Part shown: in pieces, positions 17,138 to 26,809 of the stretch
Numbering within the stretch: the stretch's first letter is position 1
How the letters are laid out: every line of letters begins with the position of its first letter
Origin: Bradyrhizobium sp. AZCC 2176
GTDB taxonomy: Bacteria; Pseudomonadota; Alphaproteobacteria; Rhizobiales; Xanthobacteraceae
Length of the DNA: 64,000 bases
NCBI RefSeq assembly: GCF_036924645.1
Contig: NZ_JAZHRX010000001.1
Span: 4,925,501-4,989,500, forward strand
Reading direction: 5' to 3'
Notes under the pieces: generated by a model
What the model saw: only the letters and a program-made list of their open reading frames with translations
Databases searched by the model: none
What the model was told of the DNA's origin: nothing
Translations under genes and position numbers: made by a program

Positions 17138-17217
17138 GTCATCCCGGGGCGATGCGAAGCATCGAACCCGGGATCTCGAGATTCCGGGTCTGGTCCTTCG
17201 GACCATCCCGGAATGAC
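17138..17217. repeat. Dispersed palindromic intergenic repeat with three internal hairpins
   Basis: The unit begins GTCATCCCGG and ends CCCGGAATGAC, so the ends are near-inverted repeats. Inside are three nested hairpins: GCGATGCGAAGCATCG, the CCCGGGATCTCGAGATTCCGGG region, and GGTCCTTCGGACC. From general knowledge such elements occur in many intergenic copies in Bradyrhizobium and relatives; only this copy is in the window. It sits just before the IclR gene. Confidence 0.75.
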
Positions 17218-17240
17218 GAACGCAAAAGCGGCAGGTCGCG

Positions 17241-18089
17241 ATGAAGAGAGACGTGATCCGGCGCAAGGCCATCGAGCCGAAATCCAGTGCAGACCATGAG
17301 GCCGACGCGCGCGATAGCGGCGTCCAGTCGGTCGATCGCGCGCTCTCGATCATCGAAACGCTGGCGGAAGACGACGAGGGCTATCGCCTGAGCGATCTCG
17401 CCATTCGCACCGGGCTGTCGACCTCGACTGTGCATCGTCTGCTGGGGACGCTGGAAAACCGCCGCTTCGTACAGTTCGACCGCACCGAATCGAAATGGCA
17501 TGTCGGCGCGCGCGCCTTCACGGTGGGCGCGACGTTTGCCCGCAGGCGTAATTTCTCGGCGCAGGCGGTGCCATACTTACGCAAGCTGCGCGACCTGACG
17601 CGCGAGACGGCGAACCTTGCCGTCGTCGACGATGAATTCATCATCGTGCTGACGCGCATGGAAAGCCGCGAGATCATGCGTTCGCTGACCAAGGTCGGCG
17701 GCCGGGTCGCCATGGTGGCCTCCGGCGTCGGCAAGGCGGTGCTGGCGACCTATTCGGATGCTGACGTCAGCGCCATCATCCATCATCACGGCATGCCGCG
17801 GTTGACGGAAAAGTCGATCGTGCGGCCGGGCGACCTGTTCAAGGAACTGGAGAAGATCCGCCGCCAGGGTTTTGCCATCGACGACGAGGAGGCCTGCATG
17901 GGCCTGCGCTGCATCGCGGCCGTCGTCTACAACGACTGCGCCGAGCCCTTGGCGGCCATTTCCGTCTCGGGCATGACCAGGCGCCTGACCGACGAGCGGC
18001 TGCCGATGCTCGGGCAAACGGTGCGGGAGGTGGCGGCGGAATTGACGGTGGCGCTCGGTGGCGTGATGCCGGAGGCGAAATCGGCCTGA
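17241..18089 (+). CDS. IclR-family transcriptional regulator
   Basis: 282 residues. The winged helix-turn-helix lies at about 29-90 (VQSVDRALSIIETLAEDDEGYRLSDLA, then TGLSTSTVHRLLGTLE). The effector domain follows (about 105-275), with the typical FAIDDEEACMGLRCIAAVV and AAISVSGMTRRL segments. IclR proteins of this kind often control glyoxylate, allantoin or aromatic acid genes. The nearest metabolic operon that fits is gcl-hyi-glxR 7 kb away, so no target can be assigned. The ribosome binding site is weak (AGG, 5 bases before ATG). The gene follows the dispersed repeat and is probably monocistronic. Confidence 0.9.
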   Translation: MKRDVIRRKAIEPKSSADHEADARDSGVQSVDRALSIIETLAEDDEGYRLSDLAIRTGLSTSTVHRLLGTLENRRFVQFDRTESKWHVGARAFTVGATFARRRNFSAQAVPYLRKLRDLTRETANLAVVDDEFIIVLTRMESREIMRSLTKVGGRVAMVASGVGKAVLATYSDADVSAIIHHHGMPRLTEKSIVRPGDLFKELEKIRRQGFAIDDEEACMGLRCIAAVVYNDCAEPLAAISVSGMTRRLTDERLPMLGQTVREVAAELTVALGGVMPEAKSA

Positions 18090-18228
18090 GTCGGGTTTGC
18101 GGTCCGTCATTGCCCGCGAAAAATTAGGTCTGGCGGCGAGAGCCCCGACATCGCTATATCCATCCAACGCTGTCCATGGCGCGGCTTCGAGGGGTAATGT
18201 CCTTCGATTCAGCGATTTGGGGAAATTC

Positions 18229-18996
18229 ATGCCTTCTGAAACCCGCTCGCCCCGTCTCGCGGTTCTGATCGATGCTGACAACGCCTCCGCAAAGATTGCA
18301 GACGGATTGTTCGAGGAGATCGCCAAGATCGGCGAGGCCAGCGTTCGCCGCATCTACGGCGACTTCTCCAATGCCCGATCCAAGGGCTGGGCCGATATTC
18401 TGTCGAAGCATGCCATCATACCCCAACAGCAGTTCGCCTATACGACCGGAAAGAATGCCTCCGACATAACCCTCGTCATCGACGCAATGGATCTGCTTCA
18501 TAGCGGTCGGTTCGACGGATTCTGCCTCGTGTCATCAGACAGCGATTTTACGCGCCTTGCCGCCCGCATCCGGGAGCACGGCGTCGATGTGTTCGGGTTC
18601 GGCGCGCAGAAGACGCCGGAAAGCTTCAGGCAGGCCTGCCGAAGATTCTTCTACACCGAGAACCTGCTTGGCGGCACGGCCAACATTCAGGATGCCGCCT
18701 CGAAGTCGAGTTCGCTCCAGCCGCCTGATGCAGCCACCCCGATCATCAAGAAGATTATCGCCGAGATGGAAAGCGAAGATGGGTGGGTCGATCTCGGGGA
18801 AGTCGGAAAACGGATTACCAACCTGGCCCCCGATTTTGATTCGAGGACCTTCGGTTCCCGCAAGCTGAGCGACCTCGTGCGAAAGACAAACGCTTTCGAG
18901 ATCGATCAGCCCAAGGGCGGGTCCATGCGAATTCGGATCAAGTCCACGGCCGAATCGCTCCCGAAGACGAAAACCGCTCGAAAACCTGCGGGGTGA
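18229..18996 (+). CDS. NYN/LabA-like PIN-domain protein with C-terminal OST-HTH (LOTUS) domain
   Basis: 255 residues from ATG 18229 (GGGGA upstream). The N-terminal NYN nuclease fold (about 8-150) shows its acidic residues in VLIDADNAS, the pair DITLVIDAMDLL and VSSDSDFTRLA, which would bind the metal. A helix-turn domain at about 168-238 (IIKKIIAEMESEDGWVDLGEVGKRI ... KLSDLVRKT) matches OST-HTH/LOTUS, an RNA-binding module. The combination suggests an RNA-processing endonuclease. It stands alone between the IclR gene and a 300-base gap. Confidence 0.88.
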   Translation: MPSETRSPRLAVLIDADNASAKIADGLFEEIAKIGEASVRRIYGDFSNARSKGWADILSKHAIIPQQQFAYTTGKNASDITLVIDAMDLLHSGRFDGFCLVSSDSDFTRLAARIREHGVDVFGFGAQKTPESFRQACRRFFYTENLLGGTANIQDAASKSSSLQPPDAATPIIKKIIAEMESEDGWVDLGEVGKRITNLAPDFDSRTFGSRKLSDLVRKTNAFEIDQPKGGSMRIRIKSTAESLPKTKTARKPAG

Positions 18997-19298
18997 GTAA
19001 CCGAAAGCTGCTTGAGCCCGACCGCAATGCGCGCAACCACAAGCCATCCATGATTAACGGCATGGCACAGGCCCGCTTTTGTGACGGTTTGCGTACGCCG
19101 GCCCCGGTGTGCGCCGCGCCACCATCATGGACCGGCATCCACAAACCTTCACATGAACGGGACATTGAGCGGTCACGCTGACATCCACTAGCAGTCATCC
19201 TTACCGGCTACTGCCGATCACGGCGAAACGAACTTCTCAACCGCTGATTGCGCAGATGACCGAAAAAGGGTTAGCTTCGCCGAATTTAGGAGAGCGCG
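18997..19298. other. Intergenic stretch without recognisable gene
   Basis: About 300 bases between the NYN gene and the phosphotransferase gene. No coding frame with a ribosome binding site, no strong hairpin and no operator was seen. The only recognisable element is the GGAGAG ribosome binding site just before 19299. Confidence 0.6.
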
Positions 19299-20360
19299 AT
19301 GACGCAACCGATTCCAGAAGCGATCCAGGCTGAGCGTCTCACCGCGACACTCCGCCGAACTGGCGTGCTTGGCGAGGCTCACGTCAGCGATGTCACGGTC
19401 GAAAGCTCCCGCGATACCATCCTCTCTCGAATTATTCGGGTGCGCTTGATGTACAGTGTACCGACCGACGACGCCCCACGCTCCCTCATCTTCAAGACTT
19501 GTCACCCTGATCGCGTCGGAGATGCGCTGCATGCCGGCCGTCAGGAGGTCGCATTTTATGATCAGGTTGCGCCACTGATGGTGACCAACATAGTGCCTCG
19601 CTGTTTCGAGGCGTATCGCGATGCAGAAACGAGCGCGTGGCATCTCCTCCTTGAGGACCTCACAGAAACCCACGCCGTCCCGACGCAGTGGCCGCTGCCG
19701 CCCACAAGGCAGCAATGTGGAGCAATCGTTCGAGCGCACGCTCGCCTCCATGCTTCTTGGTGGGACAGCCCGCGACTCGGCGTCTCCGTAGGGACGTGGC
19801 TCGATCCCGAGGCCATGGATCGGCAGATGCAGCTTGTCGCGAGCGACTTCCAACGTTTTGCTGATCGCGCGGGTGACCTACTGTCGCGCGAGCGGCGCCG
19901 GCTCTATGAACAATTGCTCGGCTCTGCACCTCGTCTGCTTCGGCGCTATCACTCACATCGAAACTTTACGATCACCCAAGGCGACGCGCATGTTTGGAAT
20001 ACGTTTTTGCCGCGAGATCATCAATCTGACGATGCTCGACTGTTCGACTGGGATAGCTGGCGCCTCGATGTCGCATCGAGGGACCTTGCCTACATGATCG
20101 CGATGCACTGGTATCCTGACCGTCGACAAGCGATGGAACGTTCACTCCTCGACGAATACCACGAGACGCTGGTTGCCCACGGGGTCCAGGGCTACGACCG
20201 ACATGTGCTCGAAGCCGATTATCGATTGTCGGTGCTGTGGCAAATTACGACGCCCGTGTGGCAAGCTGTGAACAATATCCCCGCCGTGATCTGGTGGAAT
20301 GGTCTTGAACGCATCATGCTTGCCGTCGATGATCTCGATTGCAGGTCGCTACTTACCTGA
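19299..20360 (+). CDS. Phosphotransferase of the aminoglycoside/ecdysteroid-kinase-like superfamily
   Basis: 353 residues. The kinase-like fold is recognised from the Brenner-type motif TQGDAHVWNTFL (about 227-238; usually HGDxHxxN, here Q replaces the first H) and the metal-binding LFDWDSW about 20 residues later. An N-lobe lysine lies in LIFKTCHP. Lipid- or steroid-kinase-like EcKL and CHK members share the DWxSW pattern, so a small hydroxylated molecule is a likely substrate; resistance to an antibiotic cannot be inferred. Single gene. Confidence 0.78.
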   Translation: MTQPIPEAIQAERLTATLRRTGVLGEAHVSDVTVESSRDTILSRIIRVRLMYSVPTDDAPRSLIFKTCHPDRVGDALHAGRQEVAFYDQVAPLMVTNIVPRCFEAYRDAETSAWHLLLEDLTETHAVPTQWPLPPTRQQCGAIVRAHARLHASWWDSPRLGVSVGTWLDPEAMDRQMQLVASDFQRFADRAGDLLSRERRRLYEQLLGSAPRLLRRYHSHRNFTITQGDAHVWNTFLPRDHQSDDARLFDWDSWRLDVASRDLAYMIAMHWYPDRRQAMERSLLDEYHETLVAHGVQGYDRHVLEADYRLSVLWQITTPVWQAVNNIPAVIWWNGLERIMLAVDDLDCRSLLT

Positions 20361-20514
20361 ACCCAAGTCCGAATTGGTTCAGAATCTCACCTCTTGGGAA
20401 TGACCGCTGGTGCAGCGGACGGTTGGCGGGGCCTCCCGATCCGCTAGACTGCCCTCCAACGGATGAGCGGACGCGGTTGCGTCGTCTGCCGCAAGAAGAT
20501 GCAAGGGGAAAAGC

Positions 20515-21576
20515 ATGGGCCGGAAGATCGCGATCGTCGGGGCTGGCGCCGTCGGCGGGTATGCCGGTGCCCATATGGCGCGGGCGGGCGAGGACGTCAC
20601 GTTCATCGATCCCTGGCCCGACCATGTCGAGCACATGCGCAAGCACGGGCTGCGCGTCACCCACGCCATGGATGTCGCGGAATTCTCGGTGCCGGTGCGC
20701 GCGCTCCACGTCACGGATGCGCAGCGGCTCGCCAAGGAGAGGCCGGTCGACATCGCCTTCGTTTGCATGAAGTCCTACGACACCGCCTGGGCCACCATGC
20801 TGATCCAACAATATCTGGCGCCGGACGGCTATGTCGTGTCGCTGCAGAACTGCATGAACGAAGAGACGATTGCCGGCATTGTCGGCTGGGGCAAGACGCT
20901 CGGCTGCATTGCCAGCAGCATTACGGTGAACCTGCCGGAGCCCGGTCATATCCACCGCGGCGCCGGCAAGGGCGGGGCGGCGCACACGGTGTTTCGCGCC
21001 GGCGAAGTCCATGGCCGCATCACCCCGCGGGCGGAGGAAGTCTGCCGCCTGGTCGGTTACTCCGACAGTGCCAAGGTGACGGACAATCTGTGGGGCGAGC
21101 GCTGGTCGAAACTGGTCGCCAACGTCATGGGCAACGGGCTCTCCGCCTGCACCGGCCTGCCGGGCGCGGAAATCCTGCAAAGCGAGCCGCTGCGCCGTTT
21201 CGCGACCAGGCTCGGCAGCGAAGCGATCCGCGTTGGCCAGGCGCAAGGCTATCAACTGGAAGAGATATTGCATCTGCCGCCGGAGACGATCGCGCGCGCC
21301 GGCGAAGGTGACGAGGCGGCGATGCGCGTCTGCGACGAGCAGCGGTTCAAGGACGGCAAGCGTACTTCTTCGCAGCAGCGTCCCTCGATGGGACAGGACA
21401 TGCAGAAGGGCAGGCGAACGGAGATCGAATTTCTCAATGGGCTCGTGGTGCGCGAGGGCGAGAAGATCGGCATTTCCTGCCCCGCAAATGCCGCGCTGAC
21501 GGATATCGTCAAGCGCGTGGAGCGCGGTGAACTGAGCCCGGACCCGCGGCACATCACGGAACTGCGGTTGAACTGA
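20515..21576 (+). CDS. 2-dehydropantoate 2-reductase (ApbA/PanE) family protein
   Basis: 353 residues, ATG 20515 with AAGGGGAAAAGC before it. The N-terminal dinucleotide motif KIAIVGAGAVGGYAGAHMARAG is textbook for the family. The catalytic lysine sits in ERWSKLVANVMGNGLSACTG, where the downstream Asn is also conserved. The protein is about 50 residues longer than PanE, with an added polar segment near 255-300 (RTSSQQRPSMGQDMQKGRRTEIEFLNG) that carries the family C-terminal Ser/Glu pattern. True ketopantoate reductase or another 2-oxoacid or acyl-CoA reductase are both possible. Isolated gene, convergent with tenA. Confidence 0.87.
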   Translation: MGRKIAIVGAGAVGGYAGAHMARAGEDVTFIDPWPDHVEHMRKHGLRVTHAMDVAEFSVPVRALHVTDAQRLAKERPVDIAFVCMKSYDTAWATMLIQQYLAPDGYVVSLQNCMNEETIAGIVGWGKTLGCIASSITVNLPEPGHIHRGAGKGGAAHTVFRAGEVHGRITPRAEEVCRLVGYSDSAKVTDNLWGERWSKLVANVMGNGLSACTGLPGAEILQSEPLRRFATRLGSEAIRVGQAQGYQLEEILHLPPETIARAGEGDEAAMRVCDEQRFKDGKRTSSQQRPSMGQDMQKGRRTEIEFLNGLVVREGEKIGISCPANAALTDIVKRVERGELSPDPRHITELRLN

Positions 21577-21645
21577 ACGGCTTTGCGTCGTTGCGGGGCA
21601 ACGATATTGCCAAAGCTTACTGACCCGGCACCGGTCAGTGACTGT

Positions 21646-22314
21646 TCAGCGCTTCCCCACGCGCCATCCCATTTCCCAGAAGTCGGCTTCAAGCCGGGTC
21701 GCTTCCTTGAAGATCGCGATCAGCTCCGCCTCACGGGCCGGCGTGGCATAGAGATCGGCGAGACCTTCGAGGTGCGACCGCGCCTTCGCCGCGACTTCCT
21801 GATAGGGTGCCCCGGCATACTCGGCGATCCAGACGCTATACGGGTTTGTTGCAGCGAGCGCATTGGGCCGCGCGGCGAGCCGCGTCGCGATCTCGGCGTA
21901 ACCGATTACGCAGGGGGCGAGCGCCACCTTGAGCGCCAGCAGATCGCCGCGCATTCCCGCGTCGAGCACGTAGCGGGTATAGGCCAGCATCTCGACCGCC
22001 GGAGGTGCTTGTTCGAGATCGGTGGCCGACAGGCCCCAGCCGGCGCAGAGCTTCACATGCAGGTTCATCTCGACGTCGAGAATGGCTGAGAGGCCGGACG
22101 CCGCTTCGCGCATGTCAGCGAGCGTGGGCGACTTGTAAACGGAGAGCGCGTAGGCACGGGCGAACTCGATGAGGAACAGGTAATCCTGGACGAGGTAGTG
22201 GCGAAACGCCGCTTCGACGAGCGAACCGTCTGCCAGCCCCTCCGTGAAGGGGTGTTCGGTATAAGCCCGCCACTCGGCGGATGCTGCTGTCTTCAGTCGC
22301 TCGAAGAAACTCAT
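21646..22314 (-). CDS. tenA: TenA/THI-4 family aminopyrimidine aminohydrolase-like protein
   Basis: 222 residues from ATG 22314 (GGAAGA upstream). The all-helical TenA fold is clear: FTEGLADGSLVEAAFRHYLVQDYLFL at the N-terminus, the active-site cysteine in LAPCVIGYAEI, and a glutamate in TRLEADFWEMGW at the C-terminus. TenA recycles thiamin breakdown products by hydrolysing aminopyrimidines, or cleaves thiamin. The window holds four thiamine-diphosphate enzymes or subunits (Oxc, Gcl and the split pair), but no regulatory link was seen and no TPP riboswitch lies upstream. Confidence 0.9.
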   Translation of the reverse strand: MSFFERLKTAASAEWRAYTEHPFTEGLADGSLVEAAFRHYLVQDYLFLIEFARAYALSVYKSPTLADMREAASGLSAILDVEMNLHVKLCAGWGLSATDLEQAPPAVEMLAYTRYVLDAGMRGDLLALKVALAPCVIGYAEIATRLAARPNALAATNPYSVWIAEYAGAPYQEVAAKARSHLEGLADLYATPAREAELIAIFKEATRLEADFWEMGWRVGKR

Positions 22315-22518
22315 GATCTTCCGTCGGCCTTTCGTTTCAAGGCGTGCTCGGCGCACCAAGGGTATCGCGTTTTCGAGCGAAGTGGATACCGTTAGGTCCA
22401 GAAAGTGCCCAGGAACGGGCAATGGATCGGATTTGGAGCATTCGCCTCGCCAAGCTGCGCGTTCGTTGTTTACGATCGAATAACTCGGTCCGATGAAACT
22501 TGGGCATGGGAAATCGCC

Positions 22519-23649
22519 ATGGGAATAAAAAACCTCGCTGCCGGGTCCATGGCAGCCCTTGCTCTCAAACTCTACACGGTCGCGGCGCTCGCTGCGGCCG
22601 TCATCGGCAATCTCGGCTTCACGTCGCCTGCAATGGGTGAGCCGGCGGCACTCACGAAAAAGCAGTCGGATGCGCTCAATACGTACAACAATTCACTGGG
22701 CCATTTTGAGGCAATCCTGGGCCAGCGGCGCGCGCAGATCAATTCGAACCAGCGGTTACCGAACCTGCCGGGACAGGCACTCTACCTTGCACGCAACAAC
22801 ATGATGAGCGCCTACAAAGACCTCACCGACGCGCTTCCGTCCAAAATAGGCAGGCCCAACAAATACGGAATCCCTCCGGCATATTTTAGCGCCGACAATG
22901 AGCCGCTGCTCGATGAGTACAGGAGGCTCTTCGACCTCATGCAGGCGCCTCCCGCCAACGCGCAGAAATCAGATACGCCATTCAAGGATGTCGTCGATTT
23001 GGGCACTGCCATTGCACGAGCCAGGGGCCTTGATGCGGCCAATGCCGAAGCGGCAGGCCGTATCTGCCTGGGGCTGTTCTTTGCCGAGACCAATGGCAAT
23101 CAGAACATCGGGAATGCGCGCTCGAATAAATACAAGGGCAGTTTGCAAACAGGTGTATCCGAAGATCAAAATGGTCGAAGGAAGTGGGCGGCGATAAAGA
23201 AGTCGATAGCAGCCTTTGATCCTGCACTGAACGTTCGCGACGACAGGGAAGAGGCGCGGGTCGGTAATCAGGATCATCGGTTCAACCACTGGACCGCCGT
23301 GCGCGATGGCCTGATGAGCGCGCACGCGGATATTTTCCCGCAAGTACCGGCGATCGTGAAAATCCTGCCAGATCCGATCGATCAGATGAAGCTCTTTGAA
23401 CTCATCCAGATTATTCCCAGCCCGACCAGGTCCGCACTCGGCTCACGCAACCTGGTCGACTACAGAATTTCCGACCCGAAGATCATGGCATATCTGCGAA
23501 ACAACAGCATTTTCACCCTTGGGCAAGCCGACAGGACCAGAACATCCGCCACGTTCCGCGAAATTCTTGATGCGATGTGGCTCTTCAACGACAAGTTTGA
23601 ACGAGCGCTTTCCAAATTCGACGAGATCAAGGCGCGGTCAAAGGGTTGA
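22519..23649 (+). CDS. Exported protein of unknown family with a possible lytic-transglycosylase-like motif
   Basis: 376 residues from ATG 22519. Residues 1-40 form a long hydrophobic signal or anchor segment (LALKLYTVAALAAAVIGNLGF). The mature part has a helical N-terminal half. A segment FFAETNGNQNIGNARSNKYKGSLQTG (E190 onward) has the order Glu, Asn, Ala, Ser, Gly, Gln seen around the catalytic glutamate of SLT-type transglycosylases, but the match is weak. The neighbouring convergent gene is a cell-wall amidase, which makes a murein role thinkable. No other family was recognised. Confidence 0.6.
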   Translation: MGIKNLAAGSMAALALKLYTVAALAAAVIGNLGFTSPAMGEPAALTKKQSDALNTYNNSLGHFEAILGQRRAQINSNQRLPNLPGQALYLARNNMMSAYKDLTDALPSKIGRPNKYGIPPAYFSADNEPLLDEYRRLFDLMQAPPANAQKSDTPFKDVVDLGTAIARARGLDAANAEAAGRICLGLFFAETNGNQNIGNARSNKYKGSLQTGVSEDQNGRRKWAAIKKSIAAFDPALNVRDDREEARVGNQDHRFNHWTAVRDGLMSAHADIFPQVPAIVKILPDPIDQMKLFELIQIIPSPTRSALGSRNLVDYRISDPKIMAYLRNNSIFTLGQADRTRTSATFREILDAMWLFNDKFERALSKFDEIKARSKG

Positions 23650-23696
23650 AGCCGGCAGGTCGGAATCGGATGCCAGCTGGCCCCGCCACCCCGCCA

Positions 23697-24716
23697 TCAG
23701 AGCGGACCAAGCATGGCCCACCGGGGCTCGCAGAATTCCTTCACGGCCGCCGTGACACCGCTGCTGATGATTTCCCGGCGCTCGGGCGAATTCATCTTGA
23801 GCTCTTCGTCCCGGTTGATGATCGAGCCCGCCTCGAGCAGGACGGCGGGCATCTGGGTCTTTCTCAGCACGATGAGCTCATCGTAGCGATAGACGCCGGT
23901 TTCCTTGTTCAACAGCGGGCGCTGGTGCCGGCCCATGATGGCCTGGGTATATTGCTTGGCATAATCAAGACCCTGGGCTTTCATCTCCTTGCCGATCAGT
24001 TCGGCGAACGAGAGGCTCGTCTTGAAGTCCGGATTGCTGCGGGAGACGAAGACGGAATAGCCGGTGAAGCGGTCGCTGAAGTGGCTTTTCTTTCCCTCGA
24101 ATTCCCAGTCCTCGAGGAGTTTGTCGGGCACGGAGTCATGGTGGATCGACAGGAAGAGATCGGCGCGCAGATCGTTGGCGGCGGCGACCCGTCTGACGAG
24201 GCTGCGCCTGGCCTTGCCCTCGGTCAGGAGCAACCTCGCCTCAGCGAAGCCTTCAGCCTTCAACTTCTCCTCGATCCGCTTCGCAAGGCGCAGATTGAAG
24301 ACAAATTCGGAGACGTTGCGGGCACTGATCGCGCCTTCTGATTCGGCGGTATGTCCCACGTCCAGAACGATCCGGAACTTCGAGGGATCGCACCGGGTTG
24401 CGACTGGTTTCAACGCGGCAGGGTTCAGGCTGACCGGCCCCAGCGCGGCAAGCTTTACGGAGCGGTGCTTTGGCGAGGCGGCAGGCTTCGCCAAAGTGGC
24501 CGGCTTGCGTGAAGCGACGTGCTTTGGCGATTTGGCTTGTCTTGTCGATTTGGCTTGCTTTGACGGGCTTTTGAAGAGATCCGATAGCCAGCCGGCATCG
24601 CTGACCTCGATCGGCAGAAGCACCGTTGCGGCCATCGCGGCGATGATGGTGCGGCGGCGGGGCCAAAATCCCGAAGCGATACTGCCGAGAACACAAATGA
24701 ACTCGCGTCGCTTCAT
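23697..24716 (-). CDS. N-acetylmuramoyl-L-alanine amidase (Amidase_3)
   Basis: 339 residues, ATG 24716 after GGGAGGGGCGAGC. The C-terminal zinc amidase domain starts at about 115: IVLDVGHTAESEGAIS (H122), the metal glutamate in NVSEFVFNL (E137), LFLSIHHDS (H192) and the catalytic glutamate in VLLEAGSIIN. It cleaves the amide between muramic acid and the stem peptide. Residues 45-100 are a Lys/Ala/Pro-rich linker. The N-terminus carries two arginine-containing leader-like segments in series (KRREFICVLGS and PRRRTIIAAMAATVLLP), so export may be by Tat or Sec. Confidence 0.9.
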   Translation of the reverse strand: MKRREFICVLGSIASGFWPRRRTIIAAMAATVLLPIEVSDAGWLSDLFKSPSKQAKSTRQAKSPKHVASRKPATLAKPAASPKHRSVKLAALGPVSLNPAALKPVATRCDPSKFRIVLDVGHTAESEGAISARNVSEFVFNLRLAKRIEEKLKAEGFAEARLLLTEGKARRSLVRRVAAANDLRADLFLSIHHDSVPDKLLEDWEFEGKKSHFSDRFTGYSVFVSRSNPDFKTSLSFAELIGKEMKAQGLDYAKQYTQAIMGRHQRPLLNKETGVYRYDELIVLRKTQMPAVLLEAGSIINRDEELKMNSPERREIISSGVTAAVKEFCEPRWAMLGPL

Positions 24717-24992
24717 GCTCGCCCCTCCCGAAGGCCATTATAGCAGCCCAAAGCCGCGGCGTCCTGGACACCACGCATGCGCGGGGTATGACGGTCTGTG
24801 CGCGGGGCGCCGTCCAGTTCATCGGCGAAGCCGGCAATTGAGTTGTTTCATTGAGCGAATGCCCCAACCGTCTGATCTGACATGATTTTTCAGCGGCCAT
24901 TCCACATCGCGGGAAACAAATTCGAGCCCGTTGAGGTCGCTGATTGCAGCCGTGATGATCGCATCAGAGCAACACGGTCAAGCGAGGGCGAC

Positions 24993-26792
24993 ATGGCGAA
25001 GATGCGAGCGATCGATGCGGCCGTACGAATCCTGGAAAAGGAGGGCGTCACCATCGCCTTCGGTGTTCCGGGCGCGGCGATCAATCCGTTGTACTCCGCG
25101 CTGAAGAAGCGGGGTTCGATCGGCCACATCCTGGCGCGCCATGTCGAGGGCGCCTCCCACATGGCGGAGGGTTATACCCGCGCCAAGGCCGGCAACATCG
25201 GCGTCTGCATCGGCACCTCGGGTCCGGCCGGCACCGACATGATCACGGGGCTCTATTCGGCGATCGCGGACTCGATCCCGATCCTGTGCATTACCGGGCA
25301 GGCGCCGCGCGCGCGGCTCTACAAGGAAGACTTTCAGGCCATCGATATCGAATCGATCGCGAAACCCGTGACGAAATGGGCGGTCACCGTGCGCGAGCCG
25401 GCGCTGGTGCCGCGCGTGTTCAGCCAGGCGTTTCACGTCATGCGTTCGGGTCGTCCGGGTCCGGTCCTGATCGACCTGCCGCTCGACGTGCAGCTCGCGG
25501 AAATCGAATTCGACGACGAGACCTATGAGCCTTTGCCGGTCTACAAGCCGGCGGCGACGCGCAAGCAGATCGAGAAGGCGCTCGAAATGCTCAACGCCGC
25601 GGAGCGGCCGCTGATCGTCGCGGGCGGCGGCGTCATCAATGCCGATGCCTCCGAACTCCTGGTGGCGTTCGCTGAAACCGTCAACGTTCCGGTGGTGCCG
25701 ACGCTGATGGGCTGGGGCGCCATCCCCGACGATCACGTGCTGATGGCCGGCATGGTCGGCTTGCAGACCAGCCACCGCTACGGCAACGCGACCATGCTGC
25801 AATCCGATTTCGTGCTCGGGATCGGCAACCGCTGGGCCAACCGGCACACCGGTTCGATCGAGACCTACACCAAGGGTCGAACTTTTGTGCACGTCGATAT
25901 CGAGCCGACGCAGATCGGGCGCGTCTTTAATCCCGATTTCGGCATCGTGTCGGACGCCAAGGCGGCATTGGAACTGTTTGTCGCCGTTGCCAAGGAGTGG
26001 CGCAAGGCCGGCAAGCTGCGGGAGCGGCAGGCGTGGCCGGCGGCGTGCCAGGACCGCAAGCGCACCATGCTGCGCAAGAGCCATTTCGACGACATGCCGA
26101 TCAAGCCGCAGCGCGTCTATGAAGAGATGAGCAAGGCGTTCGGTCGCGACACTTGCTACGTCAGCGTGATCGGATTGTCGCAGATTGCCGGCGCGCAGTT
26201 CCTCGGCGTCTATGGCCCGCGCAACTGGATCAATGCAGGGCAGGCCGGTCCGCTCGGCTGGACGCTGCCGGCGGCGCTCGGCGTGCGCGCGGCCGATCCG
26301 ACCCGCAATATCGTCGCGTTGTCGGGCGATTATGATTTCCAGTTCCTGATCGAGGAGCTCGCCGTCGGCGCGCAGTTCAAGCTGCCCTACATCCACGTCG
26401 TCGTGAACAATTCCTATCTCGGACTGATCCGTCAGGCGCAGCGCGGCTTCGACATGGACTATCACGTCCAGCTCTCCTTTGAGAACATCAACGCACCCGA
26501 GCTCGGAGTCTATGGCGTCGACCACGTCGCGGTGGCTGAGGGACTGGGCTGCAAGGCGATCCGCGTCACCGATCCGAACCATGCGCAGGCGGCGTTCGCG
26601 ACCGCACGGGAATGGATGGCGGAATTCAAGGTGCCTGTGGTCGTCGAGTTCATTCTTGAGCGCGTCACCAACATCTCGATGGGCACCGAGATCGACAACA
26701 TCGTCGAATTCGAGGAGGTGCTCGATCTGCCGCTGGACGACACGCCGGCCAAGTCGAGCGCGCCACAATCCGGCAAGCTGTTGCCGGCATAA
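24993..26792 (+). CDS. gcl: Glyoxylate carboligase (tartronate-semialdehyde synthase)
   Basis: 599 residues from ATG 24993 (GAGGG upstream); the open upstream extension has no site. It is an acetolactate-synthase-like thiamine-diphosphate enzyme: [11 protein letters not shown] at the start, [11 protein letters not shown]...VVNNSYLG cofactor motif from about 445. The residue that is glutamate in nearly all such enzymes is valine here (V51 in [13 protein letters not shown]), exactly the replacement that identifies glyoxylate carboligase. It joins two glyoxylates to tartronate semialdehyde plus CO2. First gene of gcl-hyi-glxR. Glyoxylate could come from oxalyl-CoA reduction or glycolate oxidation. 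Confidence 0.96.
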   Translation: MAKMRAIDAAVRILEKEGVTIAFGVPGAAINPLYSALKKRGSIGHILARHVEGASHMAEGYTRAKAGNIGVCIGTSGPAGTDMITGLYSAIADSIPILCITGQAPRARLYKEDFQAIDIESIAKPVTKWAVTVREPALVPRVFSQAFHVMRSGRPGPVLIDLPLDVQLAEIEFDDETYEPLPVYKPAATRKQIEKALEMLNAAERPLIVAGGGVINADASELLVAFAETVNVPVVPTLMGWGAIPDDHVLMAGMVGLQTSHRYGNATMLQSDFVLGIGNRWANRHTGSIETYTKGRTFVHVDIEPTQIGRVFNPDFGIVSDAKAALELFVAVAKEWRKAGKLRERQAWPAACQDRKRTMLRKSHFDDMPIKPQRVYEEMSKAFGRDTCYVSVIGLSQIAGAQFLGVYGPRNWINAGQAGPLGWTLPAALGVRAADPTRNIVALSGDYDFQFLIEELAVGAQFKLPYIHVVVNNSYLGLIRQAQRGFDMDYHVQLSFENINAPELGVYGVDHVAVAEGLGCKAIRVTDPNHAQAAFATAREWMAEFKVPVVVEFILERVTNISMGTEIDNIVEFEEVLDLPLDDTPAKSSAPQSGKLLPA

Positions 26793-26809
26793 ATCGAGGA
26801 GAGTAGATC

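Noticed and set aside
22315..22420. TPP riboswitch before tenA
   Set aside because: The conserved CUGAGA and ACCUGAU-type segments are absent.
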